Assembly (NCBI RefSeq): GCF_035594125.1
Contig: NC_087190.1
Location: forward strand, 9,002,604-9,066,603
Direction of reading: 5' to 3'
DNA: 64,000 bases
Source: Scylla paramamosain
Taxonomy: Eukaryota > Arthropoda > Malacostraca > Decapoda > Portunidae
Each line of letters starts with the position of its first letter. The stretch's first letter is position 1. Positions 42,854 through 54,805 of this stretch are shown here, piece by piece. The notes beneath the pieces were generated by a model. That model was not told the DNA's origin, did not search any database, and was given only the letters and a program-made list of their open reading frames with translations. Both the position numbers and the translations under genes were made by a program.

Positions 42854-43284
42854 ACTAGGTCAAAATAACCTTGCATCACTGAAATGTTATATAGAACGTC
42901 TGAGCTTTTTATTTCATTGTGAATAATTTTCATCATCACCTTAGCAAAAAATGTATGCGATAAATGCACATCGACATACAAAGGCGCTACAAGGCAAGTT
43001 TTCAATAACGATGCCAGGTGCCGCAATAAACAATACGCATGACAAATAATATGGAAAAAAAAAAAAACATTCAAGACATGCTTTTAAGGCCATTGGTGTA
43101 TCAGCAATGAATAAGTATTATATTCCAAGTATTTTATAAAGAATAATATCGAATACAACTTTTTAGCAACAAAGAAAAAAAGTGCAACATTTACCCTGTT
43201 ACTTCGATTTACAGTGCTTATCTGCATTTAATTCTATCACAATAAAATATTATTTAGATAATATGAAGGCTTATGGTGTCTCGG
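42854..43284. other. Unassigned right-hand interior of the unclassified element
   Basis: AT-rich with a 13-A run at 43,056. No ORF or known repeat. It continues into the right terminus of the element. Confidence 0.4.
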
Positions 43285-43424
43285 CATACTCAACATTGCC
43301 TATTAAATGTTAACAAGGACTCAGTCAAGAAATTCACGACATCACAATTAAAATGCATATCACATACAACAGTCGGATTTGTAAACATTGGTTACAGTTA
43401 CTTCCTGTTAGTATTTATAGGGAA

Positions 43425-43461
43425 AATACTGTAAAAACAACAGTTATTTTTTTTGTGTGTG
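43425..43461 (-). repeat. Right terminal inverted repeat of unclassified element
   Basis: Reads AAATACTGTAAAAACAACAG then TTATTTTTTTTGTGTG, after which gypsy coding resumes as TGTTGATCAT. Compare the reverse complement of the left end: CTGTAAAACTTAAATA then TTATTTTTACAGTG. The T-run and GT repeat blur the exact end and any target duplication. A copy lies at about 44,119-44,155 in the 694-bp duplication. Confidence 0.55.
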
Positions 43462-43750
43462 TTGATCATTTAATTGCTTTGTTATTTTTGCACCTTAACC
43501 CAACAAATCTTTTACAGTTCTGCCTCATGCTTTAGTGTCCCACCTCCTTTGTCCATTCACTACACCTTCAATTTTGCTTTCTGATAATGGGTCAGAGTTT
43601 AAGAATGAAGAACTTAATACCATTTGCCAGCAGTGCAGAATTTCCCAATGCTTTATTGCTGCTCACCATCCAGTTTCTAATGGACTTGTGGAACGGACTA
43701 ATAAAAAGAATTTGGAGATCCTTTGGCATATTGCAAGTAAACTGCAATAA
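43455..43750 (+). pseudogene. Gypsy element 1 integrase catalytic core fragment (copy 1)
   Basis: Continues the integrase broken at 24,013: VCVDHLIALLF, a frameshift and stop, then SHLLCPFTTPSILLSDNGSE with a catalytic Asp, and AAHHPVSNGLVERTNKKNLE with the catalytic Glu in LVER. It stops at KLQ (43,750), where satellite monomers begin. The C-terminal integrase domain and 3' LTR are missing. Integrase would insert the cDNA; this is a truncated relic. Confidence 0.87.
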
Positions 43751-43757
43751 ACGGCAT

Positions 43758-43974
43758 AAACAGGTAAAGAGCATTACCAAAAGCGTGTGGGTTGAGGGTT
43801 TTGAGCTTGTTAGATAAGAAAACGCCAAAATCTATGCAAAGCACGCTATTTGGATTAACTAGACAACATCACCAGAAACGTGTCATTCTGGTGTTTATTA
43901 CCGTATAAGCACCAAAATGCCAAAAGGCTTAAAAAAAAAAAATGGGAAAACAAAAACAACATTATCAAAAACGT
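43758..43974 (+). repeat. Satellite fragment inside duplication copy 1
   Basis: Two to three monomers in plus orientation (AGAGCATTACCAAAAGCGTG, GCAAAGCACGCTATTTGGAT). They are repeated at 44,452-44,668. Confidence 0.87.
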
Positions 43975-44148
43975 CAAACATACTCAACATTGCCTATTAA
44001 ATGTTAACAAGGACTCAGTCAAGAAATTCACGACATCACAATTAAAATGCATATCACATACAACAGTCGGATTTGTAAACATTGGTTACAGTTACTTCCT
44101 GTTAGTATTTATAGGGAAAATACTGTAAAAACAACAGTTATTTTTTTT

Positions 44149-44444
44149 GTGTGTGTTGATCATTTAATTGCTTTGTTATTTTTGCACCTTAACCCAACAA
44201 ATCTTTTACAGTTCTGCCTCATGCTTTAGTGTCCCACCTCCTTTGTCCATTCACTACACCTTCAATTTTGCTTTCTGATAATGGGTCAGAGTTTAAGAAT
44301 GAAGAACTTAATACCATTTGCCAGCAGTGCAGAATTTCCCAATGCTTTATTGCTGCTCACCATCCAGCTTCTAATGGACTTGTGGAACGGACTAATAAAA
44401 AGAATTTGGAGATCCTTTGGCATATTGCAAGTAAACTGCAATAA
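44149..44444 (+). pseudogene. Gypsy element 1 integrase catalytic core fragment (copy 2)
   Basis: Same as 43,455-43,750 but with HHPASNG, the residue usual in gypsy integrases, in place of HHPVSNG. Copy 2 therefore keeps the likely ancestral base and copy 1 mutated after duplication. Confidence 0.87.
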
Positions 44445-44451
44445 ACGGCAT

Positions 44452-46962
44452 AAACAGGTAAAGAGCATTACCAAAAGCGTGTGGGTTGAGGGTTTTGAGC
44501 TTGTTAGATAAGAAAACGCCAAAATCTATGCAAAGCACGCTATTTGGATTAACTAGACAACATCACCAGAAACGTGTCATTCTGGTGTTTATTACCGTAT
44601 AAGCACCAAAATGCCAAAAGGCTTAAAAAAAAAAAATGGGAAAACAAAAACAACATTATCAAAAACGTGTCTTTTTAGTGTTTTTGAGCTAAAACACATG
44701 CAAAACACTCTTCATGAAGAAACAAGACATTATGAAAAACGTCTATTTTGAGTGTTTTTTGAGTATGTGAGTTACCAAACCGCTTAAAATGCGTTTAAAG
44801 TACTCAATGTGGAAAACGAAACGATATTAACATAAACGTGTATTATGAGTGTTTTTAGCTCCTCAGGTACCAAAATGCTAAAACACATGAATAGCACTGT
44901 ATACTGAGAAACAGAACATTACCAAAAATGCGTATTATGAATTTTAACCACCATGTTAGATACCAAAACTCCAAAATGCATACAAAGCACTCTATAAGAA
45001 GAATAAGAACAACATTGCTAAAAACGTTGCAATATAAGTATTTTTGAGCTTGTTAAATATCAAAACGCTAAAGTGCATGCAATGTACCGAATTTGTGAAA
45101 AGAAAATATTACTAAAACCATATCTTTTGAGTCTTTCCATCTTCTTATGTACTAAAACGCTAAAAAAAAAAAAATATATATGTATGTAGGTATGGAAAAG
45201 CACTATATTGGAAAATAAAACAGCTTGATCAAAGTCGTATCTTTTGAGTGTTTTTAAGTTTCTTACGTATGAACACGCTTAAATGCATGCAATACAGTCT
45301 TTATGGACAAACAGAATAACATTACTAAATCCATTTACTTTAAGTGTTTTTGTGCTCAAGTACAAAAAAAAAAATCATCGGGTACCAAAGTAGCCTATAT
45401 GGGTAAATGAAACGATATTAACAGAATCGTGTAATTTAAGTGTTTTTCAGCTTCTTTGATAACAAAATGCTCTATATTGAGAAACACAACATAACCAAAA
45501 ATGTGTTTTATGTTAGGTAAGAAAACGCTAAAAAGGCATACAATAAACGCTATATAAAGAAACAGAAGAACATTGCTATAAACGTGTAATATTAGTGTTT
45601 TCGAGGTTGCTACGTACTAAAAATGCTAAAATGCATAGAAAGAACCCTATATAGGAAAAGAAAGAAAAAAAAAACTAGCAAAAACGTGTCATGAGTATTT
45701 TTCTGCTTCTTACGTACCAAAACGCTAGAACGCATGCAAAACACTCTTTATGGAGAAAAGAACACCTGTACTAAAAATGTATATTTTGAATATACATCTA
45801 TATAATTAATCTATATAGATTAAAGAGATGATATTACGGGAACTGTGTCATTTGGGTGTGTATGAACCTAATAGGCACCAAAACGCTTAAAAGCTTAAGA
45901 AACACCCTATGTGGAAAAACAAAAGGATATTGTCAAAAGAGTGTCTTTTGAGTGTTTTCGAGTTTCTTATGCACCAAAACGCTGAAACATATAAAACACT
46001 TTTCATGGAGAAACAACATTTTGAAGAAAGCATCTGTTTTGAGTGTTTTAATTTTTTTATTTATTTATTTATTTATTTATTTTATTTTTATTTTTTTTTA
46101 CCCAAAATGCATGCAAAGAACCCAATATGGGAAACGAAACGATATTAACAGAAACGTGTATTAGGAGTGTTTTTCAGCTTCTACTTACAGTGTAAAACAT
46201 TGTATATGGAGAAACAGAGCAATATAACAAAAAAAAACGTGTATTATTAGTAATTACAACTATGTTAGGTCAAAAAGCATACATAGCACCCTATATAAAG
46301 AAACAAGAAATTTCAAAAAAAACATTTAATATGTGTGTTTTGAGTTTGTTAGGTACCGATATGCAAAAGCGCATGTAAAGTGCCCAATATGGGAAAAAAA
46401 AAACCTTACAAAAAACGTGTCTTTTAAGTGTATTCAGCTTCTTTCCAAAACGCTAAAACGCATGCAAAAAAGACTTTATGGAGCAAAGAACAACTTTACA
46501 AAAAACGTGTATTTTGAGTGTTTTGAGCTTGTTAGGACCAAAACACAGAATTGTATGAAATGCACCCTATACAAGGTAACAAGGCGACATTAGGTGAACC
46601 CTGTCATTTGGGTGTTTATGAGTGTATTCTGTACCAAATCGGTAAAAAGCTTGGGAAAAACCCTTTGTTGAAAAAAAAAAAAAAACATTGTCGAAAATGT
46701 GTTTTTTCAGTGTTTTTGAGCTTCTTAACTACCAAAACGGTAAAACACATGCAAAACACCCTTAATGGAGAAACAGAACATAACCAAAAAATATGCTTTG
46801 AGTGTATTAGATCTTGTTAGGTATCAAAACGCTAAAAATGCATGTAATGTACTTGATATCGTGAAAGGAAACAATATTAACAGAAACATGCATTGTGAGT
46901 ATTTTTTTTTTTTTCAGCTTGTTAGATGCCAAAACGCTACAACACGTGAATAACACTTCATA
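44452..46962 (+). repeat. Satellite block 4 (plus orientation)
   Basis: The same degenerate 97-bp satellite as at 0.8-15.4 kb and in the same orientation, consistent with one array split by the gypsy element and its contents. Monomer subtypes are recognisable, for example CATGAATAGCACTGTATACT at about 44,886. There are A-runs and an ATTT stretch at 46,060-46,090. It ends at a CR1-like fragment. Confidence 0.87.
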
Positions 46963-47826
46963 ATGACACGAAGATTGGTAGATTAATTATCTCATAATTG
47001 GAAGCCATCGACTTGAATCAAATTTGGATAGGATTAATGAATCAACAGTCAGATGACAAATGCAGTTTAATATCAACAAATGCAAAGTATTTAGCGAAGG
47101 TAGAGGAAACCCATACAGTATGTAGAGAATAAACAACGAAGCTTTGGTAGGTTCAGGGTACATAAAAGATCTAGGGATTAGCTCTGAACTTCGTCTAAGA
47201 AGGCAATGCACAGAGTTAAAAAAAAAGGGTAATTAGGGTATTAGGATTAATTGTTAGGAGTGTTAAAAGTAGCAGTCCCGAAGTAATATTAAAGTTATAT
47301 TTTGGCACTGGTCAGACTTCATCAAGACTATGCTGTGCAGTTCTGGTCCCCACATTATAGGAAGGATATAGGTCTATTAGAATCAGTACAAATGAAAATG
47401 ACTAAAAGGACTCAGGGAATGAGAAGTATTCCTTATGAGGCGAAATTGAAGCTGTTAAATTGACATTCTTTAGAGAGAGGTAGGTTAAGAGGGGACCTGA
47501 TAGAATTCTTTAAGTGATATAAGGGTTATAACAATGGGGATAAGCAACCAATATAAAACAAGAAATAACGGGTTCAAGCTTGAAAAATTTAGGTTTAAGG
47601 AAGAGATAGGAAAAAACTGGTTCTCAAATAGAATGGTAGATGAATGGAATGGACTAAGTAATTAAGTTGTTAGTGCTAAGGCATTAGGGAGCTTTAAGAG
47701 AAGATTAGATGGATTTATGGACGGGGATGATAGGCGGAAATAGGTAGGTATATTTCATACAGGGACTGCCATGTGTAAGCCTGGTGGCTTCTTGTAGCTC
47801 CCCTTATTTCTTATGTTCTTATGTTA
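46963..47826 (+). mobile_element. CR1-like LINE fragment, copy 2
   Basis: A plus-strand 3' part of the same family as 4,708-6,225. It starts in the RT active-site region (DTKIGRLI) and passes MQFNINKCKV, ARLHQDYAVQFWSPHYRKDI-like text, LERGRLRGDLIEF and NRMVDEWNGLSN with many frame breaks. It ends CTTCTTGTAGCTCCCCTTAT then TTCTTATGTTCTTATG. Confidence 0.87.
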
Positions 47827-47872
47827 CACCTTGAACATATACTTGTTATTATGTTATAACTTTTTCCTAGAC

Positions 47873-48060
47873 GTGGTTGTTGATTCTTTCACAGTTGTGG
47901 GTATTAAGCGTTGTTAGAGTATTTCCCATGTCTGTAGATAAGTATAACAGATTGGCGAACTCAAATTAGTGATGCAGGAGTCACCCGTATCTGAGATCTG
48001 CGCTGAGTCCACGTAAGGTGTTGAGGGAAGCTAGTCCAGGTGCAGCAGCTTTGTGAAGGA
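47873..48060. repeat. Unclassified dispersed repeat, copy A
   Basis: About 190 bp (GATTCTTTCACAGTTGTGGG, then CTGTAGATAAGTATAACAG) similar to 50,803-51,030. Each copy lies downstream of a CR1-like 3' end in the same order. No coding signal. Confidence 0.5.
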
Positions 48061-48084
48061 GTTGGGGATTGTGGACGTAACAAC

Positions 48085-48215
48085 CAGAAGAGCAGTCCTA
48101 CCTGGGGATATTTGTGGTCCCCTCCTCAGATGGGGACTCCACGACTTGTGTAGAATTCATCAAGATAATTTTGAATTTTGAATGAAGGGTGTGAAGGAAG
48201 AGAGTCTAATTGTGT
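48085..48215 (-). mobile_element. LINE-2 5'-end fragment
   Basis: The N-terminal start region of LINE-2 in minus orientation (CCTGGGGATATTTGTGGTCC, CAGATGGGGACTCC, GTGAAGGAAGAGAGT). It matches 8,925-9,060 and 21,885-22,015. Only the start-codon region and leader remain; the expected start CAT has mutated. Confidence 0.8.
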
Positions 48216-49240
48216 GTTTCCTTTTCTGTTCTTCTTCTCTTCACATCCACTTTCTCTTTTTTACCTTAATCAGTGATAAAAAAAAAAAAAAAAGACATTC
48301 AATCTCCGTTGAATTATTCATCACTCACTAACTTTCATTAACCTTGCTTACCTCAACCTCTTTTTTTTTTTTCTGCTCTTTTACCCTTCCCATCACTTTC
48401 TTTGTTTTACCTTAATAAAAAAAAAAAAATTTGCTGTTGTGTTTCTCTTTCTTGTTGTGGCTTCATTTTGTATGGATGTGCATCTAGGTGTGGATGTGGT
48501 GTGTGATGTGGTTTATAATATTGTAAAAAAAAAATCTTTAACTGTATTTACCTAGATATGTATAATTATAAAACCCTTATTTTATACTTACCTTTATCCT
48601 GATCATGATTTTTGTATTTAGAGAAAGGGTAGTCAAACTAAATTTGAATAATCTTTTATTCATTCATATTTAAGATACCGTCAATGATCAACTGCTCCTT
48701 TGGGACACACTAGACGGGGACCACAGGGCGGCAACTGAAAAGAGAAAACATCAGTAAGTAAAATAATGAATAATAAATAATAAATAACAAATAAAAATAA
48801 ATGACATCAATTGCTCACGGGCTAAACATCGAATAAATATTATATAAATGCTCCAGTGGCTGGTTAGACATGATAAAACTAAAACAAAATTAGCAATGTA
48901 GTAAATTCCACACACTTTCTTCTATCCCTCACCCCATTCTTTTCACCCCATCAATTCACCACATTTTTCTGTCTCCTCTCCTCTCCTCTACTTCAACCAC
49001 CCCTTCTCTTTCCGATTCCGATTCCGTCCAGTCATTCCACAGCTACTGAGGAAAGGTTGAAGAACACAAAATTGCAATATAGCAAGCACGACTAGCTATG
49101 GCTTATTTCAAAAGAACATGAGACTCTTAATACGAGTAGATAAAAAAAAAAAAAAAATCTAAGAAAAAATTAAATGCTAACCTAGCGATCACATTTAATG
49201 AAAAATGTGTAAAGAAGAGTCTCCTGCCCATATATACGTT

Positions 49241-49242
<2 letters not shown>
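48216..49242. other. Unassigned, with A/T homopolymers
   Basis: Pyrimidine-rich, then AT-rich sequence with several A- and T-runs (48,279-48,294, 48,361-48,371, 48,417-48,428). No ORF or family recognised. Confidence 0.4.

Positions 49243-49319
<77 letters not shown>
49243..49319. repeat. (TA)n microsatellite
   Basis: A pure TA run of 77 bp followed by CAAACACACATACACA. Confidence 0.95.
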
Positions 49320-49321
<2 letters not shown>

Positions 49322-49334
49322 AACACACATACAC

Positions 49335-49925
49335 AGATAGTGGAACCTCGGTTACTGAACACTTCCCTTTTCGAGCAATTCGGTTTTCGAACAAATTTTT
49401 CAACACATCATTCCTTTGCTTGTGGTACAATAATTCGGTTCTAGAACAAAGTTACTTGATTTTGGATATTAAAAGATATAGCAAAAGCTGCCGTTTCTTA
49501 CTAATTTATAATTTCTATAAATATCTGATTTGGAGGAGAGACAGTGTAAGATAGTAATTCAATCTTTAAGATAAGTCAAATGTGAACCGTTGAAAAGCTT
49601 CCATGTAAACAAAGTTTGCGGCGCATAGGAGCAATCCCGAGCTACCTTTTGTTCTCTCACTCTCTTGATGACCCACAACGCCATCTTTACCGCACAGCTG
49701 CATTTTTCCAGTAGCTTTTCCCAGCAGCAACATGTCTAAGTGTTATGGTCACCTTCATTTTGAAGGTAAGTGGGTTGCTCCTCTGTGTGTCCCTCTGTAA
49801 GGCTTCCCTCGGTAGATCGGTCTAAACAGTATCTTGTGATAGGTTCTGTGTCACTAAGTTCAATTGTTACATCCTTTCTGGATAAATAATTTGTGAACTA
49901 GAGATGTTGTGAAGCAGCCATCTTG
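49335..49925. other. Possible DNA-transposon left end
   Basis: Begins TAGTGGAACCTCGGTTACTG and repeats the word CGGTTTTCGAACAA or TTCGGTTCTAGAACAA. I associate this style with the termini of some pogo/Tigger-like elements. A short ATGTCTAAG start at 49,731 is followed by a GTAAGT-like donor. No transposase is visible, so this is low confidence. Confidence 0.3.
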
Positions 49926-49926
49926 C

Positions 49927-50026
<100 letters not shown>

Positions 50027-50189
50027 ATAGATAGAGATAGATATTGTTGCAGGCTGCAAAGATTAAAGAAAATAGAGGGAGAGAAGGAAAAAAAAGAAAA
50101 TAAGTGAAGATGAGATCAGAGCGGCGGAGAGGACCCCCTCGCTAAATAGGCTGCAATAGATGTTTCTACCTTTTCTCACTACCGTTTTG

Positions 50190-50630
50190 AGCTCTGTGTT
50201 TGAAAAGCTAAATCCTAGGATACTAAGATTCATTTTTAGAAGTGATAAAAGTAGAAGGCTGGAAGTAATATTAAAGTTATACTTGGCGCTGTTCAGACCT
50301 CATCTAGACTACGCTGTGCAGTTCTGCAGTTCTTAGGATCAGCAACCAAGATAGAACAAAAAATAACGGGTTCAAGCTTGAAAAAGTTAGGTTTATGAAG
50401 GATAGGAAGAAATTGGTTCTCAAATAACTCTATTTGAGAACCATGGTGAGTGGAACGGACTCAGTAATTGTGTTAGTGCTAGAACATTAGGGAGCTTTAA
50501 GATAAGATTAGATGGGTTTGTGGATGGGTATAATAGATGGAAATAGGTATATTTCATACAGGGACTGCCACGTGTAAGCCTGGTTACTTCTTGCAGCTTC
50601 CCTTATTTCTTATGTTCTTATGTCCTTATC
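50190..50630 (+). mobile_element. CR1-like LINE fragment, copy 3
   Basis: Short plus-strand 3' part of the same family with an internal deletion: FRPHLDYAVQF-like text runs directly into the DQQPR/ITGSSLKKL-like C-terminal part. It ends CTTCTTGCAGCTTCCCTTAT then TTCTTATGTTCTTATG. Confidence 0.83.
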
Positions 50631-50802
50631 AGTACGGTCTGTCGAGTATTTAGCGTGTCTGTGAGCAGTCAGTAGATCCCACTCTTCTTTTGTGGGCAAC
50701 TTGTTTGTGTACTTGTTGTTTTGTTACTATGGATGGTTGTCCAACGAGGTATTACACCTCGACCTCTTAAGTGTGTGTCCTTGGTCATAAATGTCCCTTC
50801 CA

Positions 50803-51030
50803 AGAACATGGCTGGCGATTCTTTCCCAGCTGTTCGAGCGATCTAATACTAGTAATATTCCCTTGCCTGTAGATGATTGAAACAGGCTAGCAACCTTATT
50901 TGTGTAGTTCACCACAGGAGGCCAGAAGGACTCTGTGGAAGTGAATCTTAGCTCTGCACTTCACTGTGTAGAAGAGGCCGTGAAGGGAGCCTGATCCTAG
51001 GTAGTGGCAGCTGTAAAAGGGAGCAGAACC
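50803..51030. repeat. Unclassified dispersed repeat, copy B
   Basis: Similar to 47,873-48,060 (GATTCTTTCCCAGCTGTTCG, CTGTAGATGATTGAAACAGG). A short tandem repeat (AAAAGGGAGCAGAACCT, two copies) follows at 51,015-51,055. A weak minus-strand frame at 50,727-50,915 has no known match. Confidence 0.5.
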
Positions 51031-51165
51031 TGGAGTAAAAGGGAGCAGAACCTTTCTATTAATAGGATGCAAGAGTCCAAAAGGGACTTTGTAACCCATA
51101 TTAAACCATGCACCAAGTTACATAGGGGAAGATTTGGGGAAGCGAACCGAGATAAAGGCTGCTGT

Positions 51166-51464
<299 letters not shown>

Positions 51465-51491
51465 ATCTATCTACCTACTTATCTCTTGCAG

Positions 51492-51644
51492 GTCATTAAG
51501 AAAGCTGTGGATCTTGGTTTCCGGCCCTACTTGTTGGATATTGATGGTGGGTTTCCTGGTACACGCAGTTCTTCCATCAATGATTTTGTTGAATTCATCA
51601 ACATAGCATTGGATGAACTCTTCCCGGAAGGATGTGGTATTGAG
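51492..51644 (+). CDS. Ornithine-decarboxylase-like exon
   Basis: A 153-nt open stretch, phase 0 at both ends, between CTCTTGCAG and GTAACT. It reads [20 protein letters not shown], then FPGTR, and ends LFPEGCGIE. This matches the fold-type III PLP decarboxylase segment LLDIGGGFPG, whose glycine loop holds the PLP phosphate in ornithine decarboxylase (polyamine synthesis, cytosol) and its non-catalytic relative antizyme inhibitor. The first Gly of the loop is Asp here. No neighbouring ODC exon was found in the window, so this is either one exon of a gene with long repeat-filled introns or an orphan exon. It is the only cellular-gene-like exon seen. Confidence 0.75.
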
Positions 51645-51670
51645 GTAACTTAAAGAATTTTTTTTCCTAG

Positions 51671-51726
51671 CCGAACTCATCGACATGTCATTTGATGAAT
51701 TCTTCCCGGAAAGATGTAGTTTGCAG
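51671..51726 (+). pseudogene. Duplicated 3' half of the ODC-like exon
   Basis: After TTTTTTTTCCTAG the text CCGAACTCATCGACATGTCA continues to TTTGCAG. It repeats the preceding exon (TTGAATTCATCAACATAGCA onward) at about 75-80% identity and reads ELIDMSFDEFFPERCSLQ. The donor GTAACT is replaced by ATAACA. It lies 27 bp after the full exon, probably a decayed tandem duplicate. Confidence 0.65.
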
Positions 51727-51889
51727 ATAACATATAGGAAATTATATGAAGTTCTTATCTCAGACTGCAGTGTTTTACGTTATTTGTCATAGCTACTTAC
51801 AAATTAACAAAAAGAAAAACTAATCTTATTGTCAGTGGTGTGGATGCTGTCAGAATGAACATCTTATGAAGGTGATGAAAAATTTCAGA

Positions 51890-52400
<511 letters not shown>

Positions 52401-52716
52401 ATTAGTCAGGAACATTAGGTGTGTTAGAAATCTCAGTCCAAACATTGGGCACAAGATGCGTAGAATTCTCCAAAGGCAGGTCGGAACAGGTCTTAAAACC
52501 GCCCATTTGAATAACATTTTTTGAGCATGATGGGACAGACTGTTGTATTTGTGGCTAAACCATCACTGAGAGATGGTGACCTAACTAAAAATAACTATTG
52601 CATTGGGATGCAGCAAACGAGGTCATATGGCAAATAATTATAAAATTGTATAAAAAGGCTAATAGTGTTAAAATGAAAGATAAAGGTAAGAAAAAAGACA
52701 TGCATCAAATTTAAAA

Positions 52717-53552
<836 letters not shown>

Positions 53553-53965
53553 TATGTCAGCATTCCATCTACTAAACCTCATTTTCTTTTCCTCACTGAA
53601 ACACAGGTGTCTGAGGCAACTGAAAGTGGCCCATTTTCTCTTCCTTCCTACTTTCTCTGTCCTCATTTTGAATCCAAAGCTGGATGTTGCGTCTATGTTG
53701 CGCAATGACTTAACCTGCTCTCGTGCCCAGGCTCTTGAATCTTCCGAATTTTCCGCCATCTGGCTACAACTACACAGTCACTCTCAGACTAAATTTATAT
53801 GTGCTGTATACCTCTCACCTAATTCTTCTGATTATAAAATATTCTTTCACTTAATTTCAAAGCTGGAATACATTCTGACACTCTTCCTTTTGTAGAGATT
53901 TCCATTCTTGGAGACTTCAATATACGCCACCAACTTTGGCTTACTTTTCCCTTTACTGACCTTGC
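53553..53965 (+). mobile_element. LINE-2 endonuclease fragment
   Basis: A plus-strand piece of the LINE-2 endonuclease: FLTETQVSEATESGPFSLPS across a frameshift, [35 protein letters not shown] and ISILGDFNI at 53,900. Truncated at both ends. Confidence 0.87.
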
Positions 53966-54805
53966 TAGCTTTGCTATCCACTGACATCTCACAATATGCC
54001 CACTGGTACCCTCACACTTAAGTACCTCATCAGCAGGGACTGGGTAGGCAAGGTAGGCAGTGCTTACCCTGAATAAAATAGTTCAGAAGCCGCATTCTCC
54101 CTCTGTGCTACGATATGTATCTAATTAAAAAAAAACTGTGAAAGTTACTCTGATTATTATGCATAAAGTGTTTTATTTTTCTGAAGAATAAGTAGGCATA
54201 ATTCGCCCCTGCCTTTCAAACTTAGTATGTGAGCTACGCTTAATAGTGGTTTAGCCCACGTGCTGCATACACCCTTCAATGCCGTTTTCTTTACGCGGTA
54301 TAAAGGCAGAAACATATCTGCCTTCTACTCAAGCAGGTGACCACTCTGGCTTTTTTCCCAAGGTTTTTTTTTATACCTAGTCTTGGAATCTTGGATTTTT
54401 AAGATAAAAATGTCACTAATTTTGCGATTTCTTATAAGGAACTATATATATTTAGTTTTGTTGCTAGTTTTTCCTAAAGATATCTAGGCCTGCATTACCT
54501 ACAGTAACATACTCGTAAGAAAATAATTCTATCAAGAACAATAGTTTGATACGACATCCAGGAAAATGCTTAATTTCTGGTATTAAGCTTGTAGCTTAAT
54601 ACTAATAAGAGATATTTTCCTAATGATGTGGCACGTCGCAACAGGCAAAAGTACGTACATGATACACGTATGAGTCTTTATATGAGCCTGGGAGGGAGGG
54701 ACAAGTATAGTACACGTATGTGTTACTGAGGGAGGGAGGCATCATGTATGTCTCAGACACTCAGTTCTGAGAGGGTCAGTACATACTGAGGTCGGGTGTA
54801 CTTGT
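53966..54805. other. Unassigned; possible left end of the hAT element
   Basis: Mostly non-coding. At 54,033 the text CAGGGACTGGGTAGGCAAGG followed by TAGGCAGTGCTTACCCTG resembles hAT-type termini that begin CAG and carry GGTAGGC words. I did not find a convincing partner. Confidence 0.35.

Larger units (their letters stand above)
24014..43461. mobile_element. Unclassified inverted-terminus DNA element with nested insertions
   Basis: Gypsy integrase is split here between LVC and VDHL. The left edge begins CACTGTAAAAATAATATTTA and contains AGTTTTACAGAAAATTTAC. The right edge ends with CTGTAAAAACAACAGTTATT followed by a T-run and GTGTG. The reverse complement of the left edge aligns with the right edge over about 30-45 bp, so these look like diverged terminal inverted repeats. 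Removing Harbinger (about 5.65 kb), the RTE-like LINE (3.2 kb) and a LINE-2 fragment (0.77 kb) leaves about 9.8 kb. The only recognisable coding sequence of its own is the minus-strand C2H2/SAM-like protein at 33.0-38.5 kb. The transposon class is unknown; DNA transposon is inferred. Confidence 0.55.
43285..44668 (+). repeat. Tandem duplication, 694-bp period, across an element-gypsy-satellite junction
   Basis: 43,285-43,974 is repeated as 43,979-44,668 with CAAA at the junction. The only difference I noticed is T to C in the integrase fragment (CCAGTTTC versus CCAGCTTC, Val to Ala). Each copy holds the right end of the unclassified element, about 300 bp of gypsy integrase and about 215 bp of satellite. 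This is therefore a very recent duplication, or an assembly artefact. Confidence 0.97.
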
